From positions 124,001-188,000 of the forward strand of contig NZ_LMWH01000004.1 of the NCBI RefSeq assembly GCF_001507435.1: 64,000 bases of DNA. The letters run 5' to 3'. The position numbers and the translations under genes were made by a program. Positions 43,271 through 52,300 of the stretch are shown one piece after another; position 1 is the first letter of the stretch, and each line of letters starts with the position of its first letter. The DNA is from Streptomyces sp. NRRL F-5122. Its GTDB lineage: Bacteria; Actinomycetota; Actinomycetes; Streptomycetales; Streptomycetaceae. The notes under the pieces were generated by a model. The model did not search any database. It saw only the letters and a program-made list of their open reading frames with translations, and had not been told where the DNA came from.

Positions 43271-44950
43271 ATGAGCCAGCACTCCGCCGACCCGGCCCCG
43301 GACACCGCCCTCGCCACCGTCGCCACCCGCCGCGACTGGTGGCGCGACGCGGTGATCTACCAGGTCTATCCGCGCAGCTTCGCCGACAGCAACGGCGACG
43401 GCATGGGAGACCTGGAGGGTGTACGTTCCCGACTCCCGTATCTGCGCGACCTCGGCGTGGACGCCGTGTGGCTCAGTCCCTTCTACGCCTCGCCGCAGGC
43501 CGACGCCGGCTACGACGTCGCCGACTACCGCGCCGTCGACCCCATGTTCGGCAACCTCCTGGACGCCGACGCGCTGATCCGCGACGCCCACGGTCTGGGG
43601 CTGCGCATCATCGTCGACCTGGTTCCGAACCACTCCTCGGACCAGCACGAGTGGTTCAAGCGGGCGCTCGCCGAAGGTCCCGGCTCGCCGCTGCGCGAGC
43701 GCTATCACTTCCGCCCGGGCAAGGGGGAGAGCGGCGAACTGCCGCCCAACGACTGGGAGTCCATCTTCGGCGGCCCGGCCTGGACCCGTGCCGTCGAACC
43801 CGACGGCACCCCCGGCGAGTGGTATCTGCACCTCTTCGCGCCCGAGCAGCCCGACTTCAACTGGGACCACCCCGCGGTCGGCGACGAGTTCCGCTCCATC
43901 CTGCGCTTCTGGCTCGACATGGGCGTCGACGGGTTCCGCATCGACGTCGCCCACGGCCTGGTGAAGGCCGAGGGACTGCCCGACCTCGGCAGCCACGACC
44001 AGCTCAAGCTGCTGGGCAACGATGTCATGCCGTTCTTCGACCAGGACGGCGTCCACGCCATCTACCGGCAGTGGCGCACCGTTCTGGACGAGTACGCCGG
44101 GGAGCGCGTGTTCGTCGCCGAGGCCTGGACCCCCACCGTCGAACGCACCGCCAACTACGTCCGCCCCGACGAACTGCACCAGGCCTTCAACTTCCAGTAC
44201 CTGAGCGCCGACTGGGACGCGGCCGGGCTGCGCGTCGTCATCGACCGGACCCTGGAGGCCATGCGCCCGGTCGGCGCCCCCGCGACCTGGGTGCTCTCGA
44301 ACCACGACGTGACCCGCCACGCCACCCGCTTCGCCAATCCGCCCGGCCTCGGCACCCAGATCCGCACGGCAGGCGACCGCGAGCTGGGGATCCGGCGGGC
44401 GAGGGCGGCCACCCTGCTCATGCTGGCGCTGCCCGGGTCGGCGTACATCTACCAGGGCGAGGAACTCGGTCTGCCCGACGTGGTCGACCTGCCCGACGAG
44501 GTGCGCCAGGACCCGGCGTACTTCCGCGGCGCGGGGCAGGACGGCTTCCGCGACGGCTGCCGTGTCCCGATCCCGTGGACCCGCACCGGGTCGTCCTACG
44601 GCTTCGGCACCGGCGGCAGCTGGCTGCCGCAGCCGGAGGGCTGGGGCGACCTGAGCGTCGAGGCACAGCAGGGCGTGGCCGGCTCCACCTTGGAGCTGTA
44701 CCGTTCCGCGCTCGCCGCGCGGCGCGAGCAGCCGGGTCTCGGCGCGGGCGACGCGGTGGAGTGGCTGCGTGCGCCCGAGGGTGTACTGGCTTTCCGGCGC
44801 GGGGAATTCGTCTGCGTCGCCAACACCACCGGTGAGTCGGTCGCCGTCCCGGCGTACGGCCGTGTGCTGCTAGCGAGTGACGAAGTGACCGAGGCGGACG
44901 GTGAGGTGAAGGTGCCGGCCGACGCGACCGTCTGGTGGACGGCCGTCTGA
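43271..44950 (+). CDS. aglA: alpha-glucosidase AglA (GH13), intracellular
   Basis: Hydrolyses maltose or short maltodextrins after uptake. The 559-aa protein has no signal peptide and carries GH13 regions I-IV: DLVPNHSS, GFRIDVAHGL (nucleophile Asp about 223), FVAEAWT (acid/base Glu about 283) and SNHDVTRH (Asp about 346). AAGGA precedes the ATG. It is the last gene of the mal operon, which fits an import-then-hydrolyse pathway. Confidence 0.9.
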   Translation: MSQHSADPAPDTALATVATRRDWWRDAVIYQVYPRSFADSNGDGMGDLEGVRSRLPYLRDLGVDAVWLSPFYASPQADAGYDVADYRAVDPMFGNLLDADALIRDAHGLGLRIIVDLVPNHSSDQHEWFKRALAEGPGSPLRERYHFRPGKGESGELPPNDWESIFGGPAWTRAVEPDGTPGEWYLHLFAPEQPDFNWDHPAVGDEFRSILRFWLDMGVDGFRIDVAHGLVKAEGLPDLGSHDQLKLLGNDVMPFFDQDGVHAIYRQWRTVLDEYAGERVFVAEAWTPTVERTANYVRPDELHQAFNFQYLSADWDAAGLRVVIDRTLEAMRPVGAPATWVLSNHDVTRHATRFANPPGLGTQIRTAGDRELGIRRARAATLLMLALPGSAYIYQGEELGLPDVVDLPDEVRQDPAYFRGAGQDGFRDGCRVPIPWTRTGSSYGFGTGGSWLPQPEGWGDLSVEAQQGVAGSTLELYRSALAARREQPGLGAGDAVEWLRAPEGVLAFRRGEFVCVANTTGESVAVPAYGRVLLASDEVTEADGEVKVPADATVWWTAV

Positions 44951-44967
44951 CGCTTCGCAAGGTTTCG

Positions 44968-45000
44968 GGGGCCCGTCGTCCGGGATGGACGGCGGGCCCC
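44968..45000. terminator. terminator after the mal operon
   Basis: GGGGCCCGTCGTCC and GGACGGCGGGCCCC form a 14-bp stem with one G-T pair and a 5-nt loop, 18 nt after the aglA stop. Confidence 0.75.
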
Positions 45001-45076
45001 TTCGTTCGCCGCTGCGGCACCAACTCCCGGTGATCCTGGCCTGGTTGGCGGCCATGACAGGAACATGCCCGAGGGG

Positions 45077-45105
45077 TTGACCGCCGTGGTCCGGGCTCGT
45101 ACGGT
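45077..45105 (+). promoter_or_regulatory. alpha-amylase promoter (TTGACC-N17-TACGGT)
   Basis: TTGACC at 45077 and TACGGT at 45100 are spaced by 17 nt, close to the vegetative sigma consensus of Streptomyces. Transcription would start near 45112, at the upstream edge of the probable operator. Confidence 0.7.
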
Positions 45106-45114
45106 CTGCTCCAC

Positions 45115-45136
45115 TGCAAGTGGTTGAAAACTTGCA
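45115..45136. promoter_or_regulatory. TGCAAG-N10-CTTGCA operator of the amylase gene
   Basis: TGCAAG at 45115 and CTTGCA at 45131 form an inverted repeat immediately after the predicted transcription start, well placed to block initiation. The same hexamer recurs at malR/malE and before the pullulanase gene. Confidence 0.65.
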
Positions 45137-45212
45137 GCAATTCCCCGCAGCGAGTCCCAGGGTCCCCGACAGGCGCCCTCAGCAGATCCTTCAACGGAGA
45201 AGGAACCCCCAC

Positions 45213-46595
45213 ATGGCCAGCAGAACGCTCTCCGGCGCCCTCGCCCTCGCGGCGGCCGCGTCGGTCGCACTCGCCGTCCCCGCCGGGACCGCCCAGGCCT
45301 CCCCGCCCGGCACCAAGGACGTCACGGCGGTCCTTTTCGAGTGGAGATTCGCCTCGGTCGCCAGGGAGTGCACCACGACCCTCGGCCCGGCCGGCTACGG
45401 CTACGTGCAGGTCTCCCCGCCCGCCGAGCACATACAGGGCTCGCAGTGGTGGACGTCCTACCAGCCGGTGAGCTACCGGATCGCGGGGCGCCTCGGCGAC
45501 CGCACGGCCTTCCGGAACATGGTCGACACCTGCCATGCGGCAGGCGTGAAGGTCGTCGTGGACACCGTCGTCAACCACATGTCGGCCGGCAGCGGAACGG
45601 GCACGGGAGGCTCGCCGTACACGAAGTACGACTACCCGGGCCTGTACTCGTCCGCCGACTTCGACGACTGCACCGCCCAGGTCACCAACTACCAGGACCG
45701 CTGGAACGTGCAGCACTGCGAACTGGTGGGCCTCGCGGACCTGGACACCGGTGAGGAGTACGTCCGCAAGACGATCGCCGGCTATATGAACGACCTCCTC
45801 ACCCTCGGCGCCGACGGCTTCCGTGTCGACGCGGCCAAGCACATCCCGGCGGCCGACCTGGCCGACATCAAGTCCCGGCTGACAAATCCCTCCGCGTACT
45901 GGAAGCAGGAGGTCATCTACGGCGCGGGCGAGGCCGTCCAGCCGACCGAGTACACGGGCAACGGCGACGTCCAGGAATTCCGCTACGCCTACGACCTCAA
46001 GCGGGTGTTCACCAGCGAGAAGCTGGCCTACCTCGGCAACTACGGCGAGGGCTGGGGCTACTTGAACAGCTCGGTCGCCGGAGTCTTCGTGGACAACCAC
46101 GACACCGAGCGCAACGGCTCGACCCTGAACTACAAGAGCGGCGCGAACTACACGCTGGCGAACGTCTTCATGCTGGCCTGGCCCTACGGGGCGCCCGACG
46201 TCAACTCCGGCTACGAGTGGTCCGACGCCGACGCGGGCCCGCCGAACGGCGGCCAGGTCAACGCCTGCTGGCAGGACGGCTGGAAGTGCCAGCACGCCTG
46301 GCCGGAGATCAAGTCGATGGTCGCCTTCCGCAACGCCACACGCGGCCAGGCGGTCACCAAGTGGTGGGACAACGGCGGCAACCTCATCGCGTTCGGCCGC
46401 GGCAGCAAGGGCTATGTGGTGATCAACCACGAGAGCACGGCGGCCGACCGGTGGTACGAGACGTCGCTGCCCGCGGGCACCTACTGCGACGTACAGGGCA
46501 ACAGGACCGTCACGGTCGACGGCAGCGGCTGGTTCCAGGCGTCGGTCGCCCCGAACACGGCGCTCGCCCTCTACGCAGGGAAGTCGAGCTGCTGA
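45213..46595 (+). CDS. secreted alpha-amylase (GH13)
   Basis: Extracellular endo-amylase of 460 aa. The signal peptide (residues 1-30) ends near TAQAS, and the mature chain has the invertebrate/Streptomyces-type GH13 motifs [17 protein letters not shown] (Asp about 205), GAGEAV (Glu about 240) and DNHDTERNG (Asp about 297). Its length fits a catalytic core plus the C-terminal beta domain; the starch-binding CBM20 present in longer Streptomyces amylases is absent. AGAAGGAA precedes the ATG. Confidence 0.92.
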   Translation: MASRTLSGALALAAAASVALAVPAGTAQASPPGTKDVTAVLFEWRFASVARECTTTLGPAGYGYVQVSPPAEHIQGSQWWTSYQPVSYRIAGRLGDRTAFRNMVDTCHAAGVKVVVDTVVNHMSAGSGTGTGGSPYTKYDYPGLYSSADFDDCTAQVTNYQDRWNVQHCELVGLADLDTGEEYVRKTIAGYMNDLLTLGADGFRVDAAKHIPAADLADIKSRLTNPSAYWKQEVIYGAGEAVQPTEYTGNGDVQEFRYAYDLKRVFTSEKLAYLGNYGEGWGYLNSSVAGVFVDNHDTERNGSTLNYKSGANYTLANVFMLAWPYGAPDVNSGYEWSDADAGPPNGGQVNACWQDGWKCQHAWPEIKSMVAFRNATRGQAVTKWWDNGGNLIAFGRGSKGYVVINHESTAADRWYETSLPAGTYCDVQGNRTVTVDGSGWFQASVAPNTALALYAGKSSC

Positions 46596-46611
46596 GTCCG
46601 GACACCCGTCG

Positions 46612-46647
46612 AGGCCCGCTGCCCGCCCTGTCCGGGGCAGCGGGCCT
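46612..46647. terminator. terminator of the alpha-amylase gene
   Basis: AGGCCCGCTGCCC and GGGCAGCGGGCCT, exact 13-bp complements, flank a 10-nt loop 16 nt after the stop. Confidence 0.8.
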
Positions 46648-46698
46648 TCGGCCGTCGTGCGACCGCCGATGCAATTGTTTTCCGATGGTTTCAAGACT

Positions 46699-46716
46699 CT
46701 TGCTGTAAAGCTTGCA
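46699..46716. promoter_or_regulatory. CTTGCT/CTTGCA repeats before the pullulanase gene
   Basis: CTTGCT at 46699 and CTTGCA at 46711 lie 12 bp apart in an A+T-rich promoter stretch. The match to the malR/malE and amylase sites suggests MalR control, although one half-site is imperfect. Confidence 0.5.
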
Positions 46717-46811
46717 GGGACGGTACGGTCGCGCGGGCGCCCGGCGACGGAGCCGTGCCGCGGCGCAGGGGTCGGACCCGATCGAGCCGTAATCGCAAGG
46801 AGTTCACGCCT

Positions 46812-49800
46812 GTGATACCGAGATGGCCGGCGCCCCGCAGGCGCCCCGCCCAGAGCCGGACAAGGGTCGCGGCCCTCACCGTCACCGCACTCGCCGCGGC
46901 ACTCATGCCGCCCCTGGCCGCACAGGCCGCCACCGTGCCACCGCCGCCGACCGACGCGCGGCTCGCGGCCGAGCCCGCACGGCACGACGCGACCCGGGAG
47001 CAGTTCTACTTCGTCATGCCGGACCGCTTCGCCGACGGCGACGTCTCCAACAACCGTGGAGGGCTGACCGGTTCGCGTCTGGCGACCGGGTACGACCCCA
47101 GCGACAAGGGGTTCTACCAGGGCGGTGACCTCAAGGGCCTGACCAAGAGGCTCGACTACATCAAGGGCCTCGGCACCACCGCCATCTGGATGGCGCCGAT
47201 CTTCAAGAACCAGCCGGTGCAGGGCACCGGTTCCGACGCCTCGGCCGGCTACCACGGTTACTGGATCACCGACTTCACCCGTGTCGACCCGCACTTCGGC
47301 AGCAACGACGACCTGCGGACCCTCATCTCCAAGGCGCATGCCAAGGGCATGAAGGTCTACTTCGACGTCATCACCAACCACACCGCCGATGTCGTCGACT
47401 ACAAGGAGAAGTCCTACGACTACCTCTCCAAGGGGGCCTTCCCCTATCTGACCAAGGACGGGCGGCCCTTCGACGACGCCGGCCACGCCGACGGCACGAA
47501 CGGCTTCCCGGCCACGGACGCCGACTCCTTCCCGCGCACCCCGGTGGTCCCCGCCGCGAAGAAGGACGTCAAGGTCCCCACCTGGCTCAACGACCCGACG
47601 ATGTACCACAACCGCGGTGACTCCACGTACGCCGGCGAGTCCACGACATACGGCGACTTCTCCGGGCTCGACGACCTGTGGACAGAGCGTCCCGAGGTGG
47701 TCGAGGGCATGGAGAGGATCTACGAGCGGTGGGTGCGGGACTTCGGTGTCGACGGCTTCCGCATCGACACCGTGAAGCACGTGAACATGGAGTTCTGGAC
47801 GCAGTGGGCGACGGCGCTCGACCGGTATGCCGCCGCGCACGGACGCAAGAACTTCTTCATGTTCGGTGAGGTCTATTCCTCCGACCCGTCGGTCACGGCC
47901 CCGTACGTCACCCAGGGGCGCCTCGACGCCACCCTCGACTTCCCCTTCCAGGAGGCGGCCCGCCAGTACGCCTCCCAGGGCGGCAGCGCGCAGAAGCTCG
48001 CGGGCGTCTTCGCGAACGACTACCGCTACACGACCGACAAGGCCAACGCCTACGAGCAGGTCACCTTCCTCGGCAACCACGACATGGGGCGGATCGGCTC
48101 CTTCCTGGAGCAGGACAACCCCGAGGCGTCGGACGCGGAACTGCTCGGGAAGGACCGGCTCGCCAATGAGCTGATGTTCCTCAGCCGCGGCAATCCGGTC
48201 GTCTACTACGGCGACGAGCAGGGCTTCACCGGATCGGGCGGCGACAAGGACGCCCGCCAGACGATGTTCGCGTCCAAGGTCGCGGACTACCTGGACGACG
48301 ACGAGATCGGCACCGAACGCACGCACGCGAGCGATGCCTACGACACGAGTGCGCCGCTCTACCGGCAGATCAGCACCCTCTCCGCGCTGCGCAAGGACAA
48401 CCCCGCGCTCGCCGACGGTGTCCAGACCGAGCGGTACGCGGCCGACGGCCCCGGCATCTACGCCTTCTCCCGCACGGGGAACGACGGGACCGAGTACGTC
48501 GTCGCCTTCAACAACGCCGGCGCACAGAAGACGGCCACGTTCGCGACGGGGTCGGCCACGATGGCGTTCCGCGGCATATACGGGACCGACACGCAGGTCA
48601 GGAGCGGCGCGGACAAGAAGGTCACCGTCACCGTCCCCGCCGGGTCCGCCGTCGTCCTCAAGGCCGCCGCCCGTCTCGGCACCCCCGCCGCAAGGCCGAC
48701 CCTCGTCCTGAAGGCCCCGGACGCGGGCGCCACCGGCACCGTCGACCTCACGGCCGACGTCGACGGTGGCCTGCTCGACCGGGTCGTGTTCGCCGCCCAG
48801 ACCGGCAACGGGCCCTGGCGTGTGCTCGGTTCAGCCGACCACGCCCCGTACCGGGTCACCCAGACCATCGACAAGGACGCGGCCCCCGGCACCGTCCTGC
48901 GCTACAAGGCGGTCGTGGTCGACACGGCCGGGCGCACCGCGAGCGCCACGGCCACGAGCACCACCGGCACGCCGCCCGCGCCCGAGGTCCCCACGGCCTC
49001 CTCCCGCGACTATGCCGTCGTCCACTACAAGCGAGCCGACGGCGACTACGCGAACTGGAACCTGTACGCCTGGGGCGACCTCGCCGACGGCGAGGCGACC
49101 GAGTGGCCGGCCGGCCACCCCTTCTCCGGGCGCGACGCCTACGGCGCCTTCGCCTGGGTCAAGCTCAAGCCGGGCGCCTCGAACGTGGGCTTCCTGGTCG
49201 TCGACAAGAACGGCACCGAGGACGTGTCCGCCGACCGTGCCATCGACGTCACCAGGACCGGCGAGGTCTGGGTCGAGCAGGGCAAGGAGACCGTCCTCAC
49301 CGAGAAGCCGGCGGCCGACTACCCCGCCCAGGACAGGATGAAGGCGATCCTCCACTACCACCGCGCGGACGGTGACTACGACGGCTGGGGGCTGCACGTC
49401 TGGACGGGCGCGGCGAACCCCACCGACTGGTCCGACCCGCTGAAGCCGGTGCGCACCGACGCGTACGGCGCGGTCTTCGAGGTGCCGCTCACCGAGGGGG
49501 CCACCAGCCTCGGCTACATCGTCCACAAGGGCGACGAGAAGGACCTGCCCTCGGACCAGTCACTGGACCTCACGGCGAACGGCCACGAGGTGTGGCTGCT
49601 GAGCGGCCAGGAGAAGTACCTGCTGCCCCAGCCCGCGGGCAGCGCGGCCGCCCTCGACCTGACCACGTCCAAAGCCGTCTGGACCGACCGCGACACCCTG
49701 GCCTGGAACGGTGCCGACAACGCCGCCTCGACCCAGTTGCTCTACTCCCACGACGGTTCGATCGCCGTCGAGCACGGCACACTCACCGGCGACGACGTGC

Positions 49801-52229
49801 GCTGGCTGCGGCTGACGAGGAGCACGCTCACCGACGCGCAGAAGGCGAAGTTCCCGTATCTGAAGGACTACACGGCCTGGTCCGTCGACCCGCGCGACCG
49901 GGACCGGGTGCGCGAGGCACTGAGCGGTCAGCTCGTGGCCTCCCAGCGCGCGGCGAACGGCGCCGTGACGGCCGCGACGGGAGTGCAGATCGCCGGTGTC
50001 CTGGACGATCTGTACCCCGATGCGACCAAGGCCGCCCTCGGCCCGGTCTTCCACGACGGCCGGCCGACCCTGTCCGTGTGGGCGCCGACGGCCCAGAGCG
50101 TGCACCTCGACCTCGACGGCACCACCGTCCCGATGCGCCGTGACGCCGCCACCGGCGTATGGTCCGTCAGCGGCCCGGCGTCCTGGAAGAACAGGCCCTA
50201 CCGGTACGTCGTGAAGGTCTGGGCGCCCAGCGTCCGCAAGATCGTCACCAACGAGGTCACCGATCCCTACTCGGTCGCCCTGACCGCGAACTCGGAGCGC
50301 AGCCTGGTCGTCGACCTGAACGACAGATCCCTCGCCCCGCGCGGCTGGTCGACGCTCGACAAACCGAAGGCCGTGCCGCTCAGGGACGCCGAGATCCAGG
50401 AGTTGCACATCCGGGACTTCTCGGCCGCCGACGGCACGGTCCCGGCGAAGGACCGGGGTACCTATCTCGCCTTCGCGGACAAGGACAGCGACGGTTCCGC
50501 GCACCTGCGCGCGCTGGCCGAGGCCGGGACGTCGTACGTCCATCTGCTGCCCGCCTTCGACTTCGCCACCGTCCCCGAGAGGCAGGCCGACCGGACGAGC
50601 CCCGACTGCGACCTCACCTCCTACGCGCCCGACTCGGACAAGCAGCAGGAGTGCGTCACGAAGTCCGCCGCCAAGGACGCCTACAACTGGGGTTACGACC
50701 CGTACCACTACACGGTTCCCGAGGGGTCCTACGCCACCGACCCGGACGGCACCGCCCGTACGCTCCAGTTCCGCGAGATGGTCAAGTCGCTGAACCAGGA
50801 CGGCCTCAGGGTCGTCATGGACGTCGTCTACAACCACACGTCGGCGAGCGGTCAGGCGGAGACCAGCGTCCTGGACCGGATCGTGCCGGGCTACTACCAG
50901 CGGCTCCTCGCCGACGGCTCGGTGGCGAACAGCACCTGCTGCGCCAACACCGCGACCGAGAACGCCATGATGGGCAAGCTCGTCGTGGACTCCCTCGTCA
51001 CCTGGGCCAAGGAGTACAAGGTCGACGGGTTCCGGTTCGACCTCATGGGCCACCACCCGAAGGCCAACATCCTCGCCGTGCGGCGGGCCCTCGACACGCT
51101 GACCGTCGAGAAGGACGGTGTCGACGGCAAGAAGATCATCCTGTACGGGGAGGGCTGGAACTTCGGCGAGGTCGCGAACGACGCCCGCTTCGTCCAGGCC
51201 ACGCAGGCGAACATGGCGGGCACCGGCATCGCCACCTTCTCCGACCGGGCGCGTGACGCGGTGCGCGGCGGCGGCCCCTTCGACGAGGACCCCGGCGTCC
51301 AGGGCTTCGCCTCCGGTCTGTACACCGACCCCAACTCCTCGACGGGCAACGGGACGCCCGCCGAGCAGAAGGCCCGCCTGCTGCACTACCAGGACCTCAT
51401 CAAGGTCGGTCTCAGCGGCGACCTCGCCGGCTACCGCTTCACCGACACGGACGGCAGGAAGGTCACCGGAGCCGAGGTCGACTACAACGGTGCACCGGCC
51501 GGTTACGCAGACGCGCCGGGTGACGCCCTCGCCTACGCCGACGCGCACGACAACGAGTCGCTCTTCGACGCGCTCGCGTACAAGCTGCCCAAGGACACCT
51601 CCGCGTCCGACCGGGCCCGTATGCAGGTCCTCGCCATGGCGACGGCCGCCCTCTCGCAGGGCCCCTCGCTGTCCCAGGCGGGCTCGGACCTGCTGCGCTC
51701 CAAGTCCCTCGACCGCAACTCGTTCGACAGCGGCGACTGGTTCAACGCCATCCACTGGAACTGCCGCGACGGCAATGGGTTCGGCCGCGGGCTGCCGCCC
51801 GCGGCCGACAACCGGTCCAAGTGGCCGTACGCGGGGCCCCTGCTGACCTCGATCGAGGTGGGGTGCGCCCAGATCGACGGCACCTCCGCCGCGTACCGGG
51901 ACCTGCTGAGGATCCGTACGACCGAGCGCGTCTTCTCGCTCGCGACCGCCGACGAGGTGCAGTCGAAGCTGTCCTTCCCGCTTTCCGGCAAGGACGAGAC
52001 GCCCGGTGTGATCACGATGCAGCTGGGCGATCTGGTCGTCGTCCTCAACGCGACGCCGCAGCGGCAGGAGCAGACGGTCGCGGACCTGGCGGGCAAGGCC
52101 TACGCGCTGCACCCGGTGCAGGCCGCGGGCGCAGACCCTATCGTCAAGACGTCCTCGTACGCGGAGGATTCCGGGACGTTCGCCATTCCGGGTCGCACGG
52201 TGGGGATCTTCTCCAGGGTCGGACACTAG
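46812..52229 (+). CDS. pulA: secreted bifunctional alpha-amylase/pullulanase with two GH13 catalytic domains
   Basis: An 1805-aa exported starch-debranching enzyme. Signal peptide about 1-40. First GH13 domain (about 60-560) has GFRIDTVKHV (Asp about 317), MFGEVYS (Glu about 351) and NHDMGR (about 424), typical of alpha-amylase. An Ig-like region follows (about 640-725), then two pullulanase-associated PUD repeats (YAVVHYKRADGDY near 733, ILHYHRADGDYDGWG near 845). A CBM48-like segment and a second GH13 domain come next: YNWGYDPYHYTVPEG near 1290, GFRFDLMGHH (Asp about 1409), YGEGWNFGE (Glu about 1446) and DAHDNES. The GTG at 46812 has AAGGAG at 9 nt. It cuts alpha-1,4 and alpha-1,6 bonds. 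Confidence 0.93.
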   Translation: MIPRWPAPRRRPAQSRTRVAALTVTALAAALMPPLAAQAATVPPPPTDARLAAEPARHDATREQFYFVMPDRFADGDVSNNRGGLTGSRLATGYDPSDKGFYQGGDLKGLTKRLDYIKGLGTTAIWMAPIFKNQPVQGTGSDASAGYHGYWITDFTRVDPHFGSNDDLRTLISKAHAKGMKVYFDVITNHTADVVDYKEKSYDYLSKGAFPYLTKDGRPFDDAGHADGTNGFPATDADSFPRTPVVPAAKKDVKVPTWLNDPTMYHNRGDSTYAGESTTYGDFSGLDDLWTERPEVVEGMERIYERWVRDFGVDGFRIDTVKHVNMEFWTQWATALDRYAAAHGRKNFFMFGEVYSSDPSVTAPYVTQGRLDATLDFPFQEAARQYASQGGSAQKLAGVFANDYRYTTDKANAYEQVTFLGNHDMGRIGSFLEQDNPEASDAELLGKDRLANELMFLSRGNPVVYYGDEQGFTGSGGDKDARQTMFASKVADYLDDDEIGTERTHASDAYDTSAPLYRQISTLSALRKDNPALADGVQTERYAADGPGIYAFSRTGNDGTEYVVAFNNAGAQKTATFATGSATMAFRGIYGTDTQVRSGADKKVTVTVPAGSAVVLKAAARLGTPAARPTLVLKAPDAGATGTVDLTADVDGGLLDRVVFAAQTGNGPWRVLGSADHAPYRVTQTIDKDAAPGTVLRYKAVVVDTAGRTASATATSTTGTPPAPEVPTASSRDYAVVHYKRADGDYANWNLYAWGDLADGEATEWPAGHPFSGRDAYGAFAWVKLKPGASNVGFLVVDKNGTEDVSADRAIDVTRTGEVWVEQGKETVLTEKPAADYPAQDRMKAILHYHRADGDYDGWGLHVWTGAANPTDWSDPLKPVRTDAYGAVFEVPLTEGATSLGYIVHKGDEKDLPSDQSLDLTANGHEVWLLSGQEKYLLPQPAGSAAALDLTTSKAVWTDRDTLAWNGADNAASTQLLYSHDGSIAVEHGTLTGDDVRWLRLTRSTLTDAQKAKFPYLKDYTAWSVDPRDRDRVREALSGQLVASQRAANGAVTAATGVQIAGVLDDLYPDATKAALGPVFHDGRPTLSVWAPTAQSVHLDLDGTTVPMRRDAATGVWSVSGPASWKNRPYRYVVKVWAPSVRKIVTNEVTDPYSVALTANSERSLVVDLNDRSLAPRGWSTLDKPKAVPLRDAEIQELHIRDFSAADGTVPAKDRGTYLAFADKDSDGSAHLRALAEAGTSYVHLLPAFDFATVPERQADRTSPDCDLTSYAPDSDKQQECVTKSAAKDAYNWGYDPYHYTVPEGSYATDPDGTARTLQFREMVKSLNQDGLRVVMDVVYNHTSASGQAETSVLDRIVPGYYQRLLADGSVANSTCCANTATENAMMGKLVVDSLVTWAKEYKVDGFRFDLMGHHPKANILAVRRALDTLTVEKDGVDGKKIILYGEGWNFGEVANDARFVQATQANMAGTGIATFSDRARDAVRGGGPFDEDPGVQGFASGLYTDPNSSTGNGTPAEQKARLLHYQDLIKVGLSGDLAGYRFTDTDGRKVTGAEVDYNGAPAGYADAPGDALAYADAHDNESLFDALAYKLPKDTSASDRARMQVLAMATAALSQGPSLSQAGSDLLRSKSLDRNSFDSGDWFNAIHWNCRDGNGFGRGLPPAADNRSKWPYAGPLLTSIEVGCAQIDGTSAAYRDLLRIRTTERVFSLATADEVQSKLSFPLSGKDETPGVITMQLGDLVVVLNATPQRQEQTVADLAGKAYALHPVQAAGADPIVKTSSYAEDSGTFAIPGRTVGIFSRVGH

Positions 52230-52243
52230 GACACCAGCGTGGT

Positions 52244-52273
52244 GGGGCGGGCCGGGAACTCCCGGTCCGCCCC
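52244..52273. terminator. terminator of the pullulanase gene
   Basis: GGGGCGGGCCGGG and CCCGGTCCGCCCC pair with one G-T wobble around a short loop 15 nt after the stop codon. Confidence 0.7.
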
Positions 52274-52300
52274 TTCTCCGTGCGCCGAGGGGCGGCTCAC

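Noticed and set aside
44418..48326. A 1302-codon minus-strand frame antisense to aglA, amylase and pullulanase
   Set aside because: Shadow frame; it spans three well-supported genes and their terminators.
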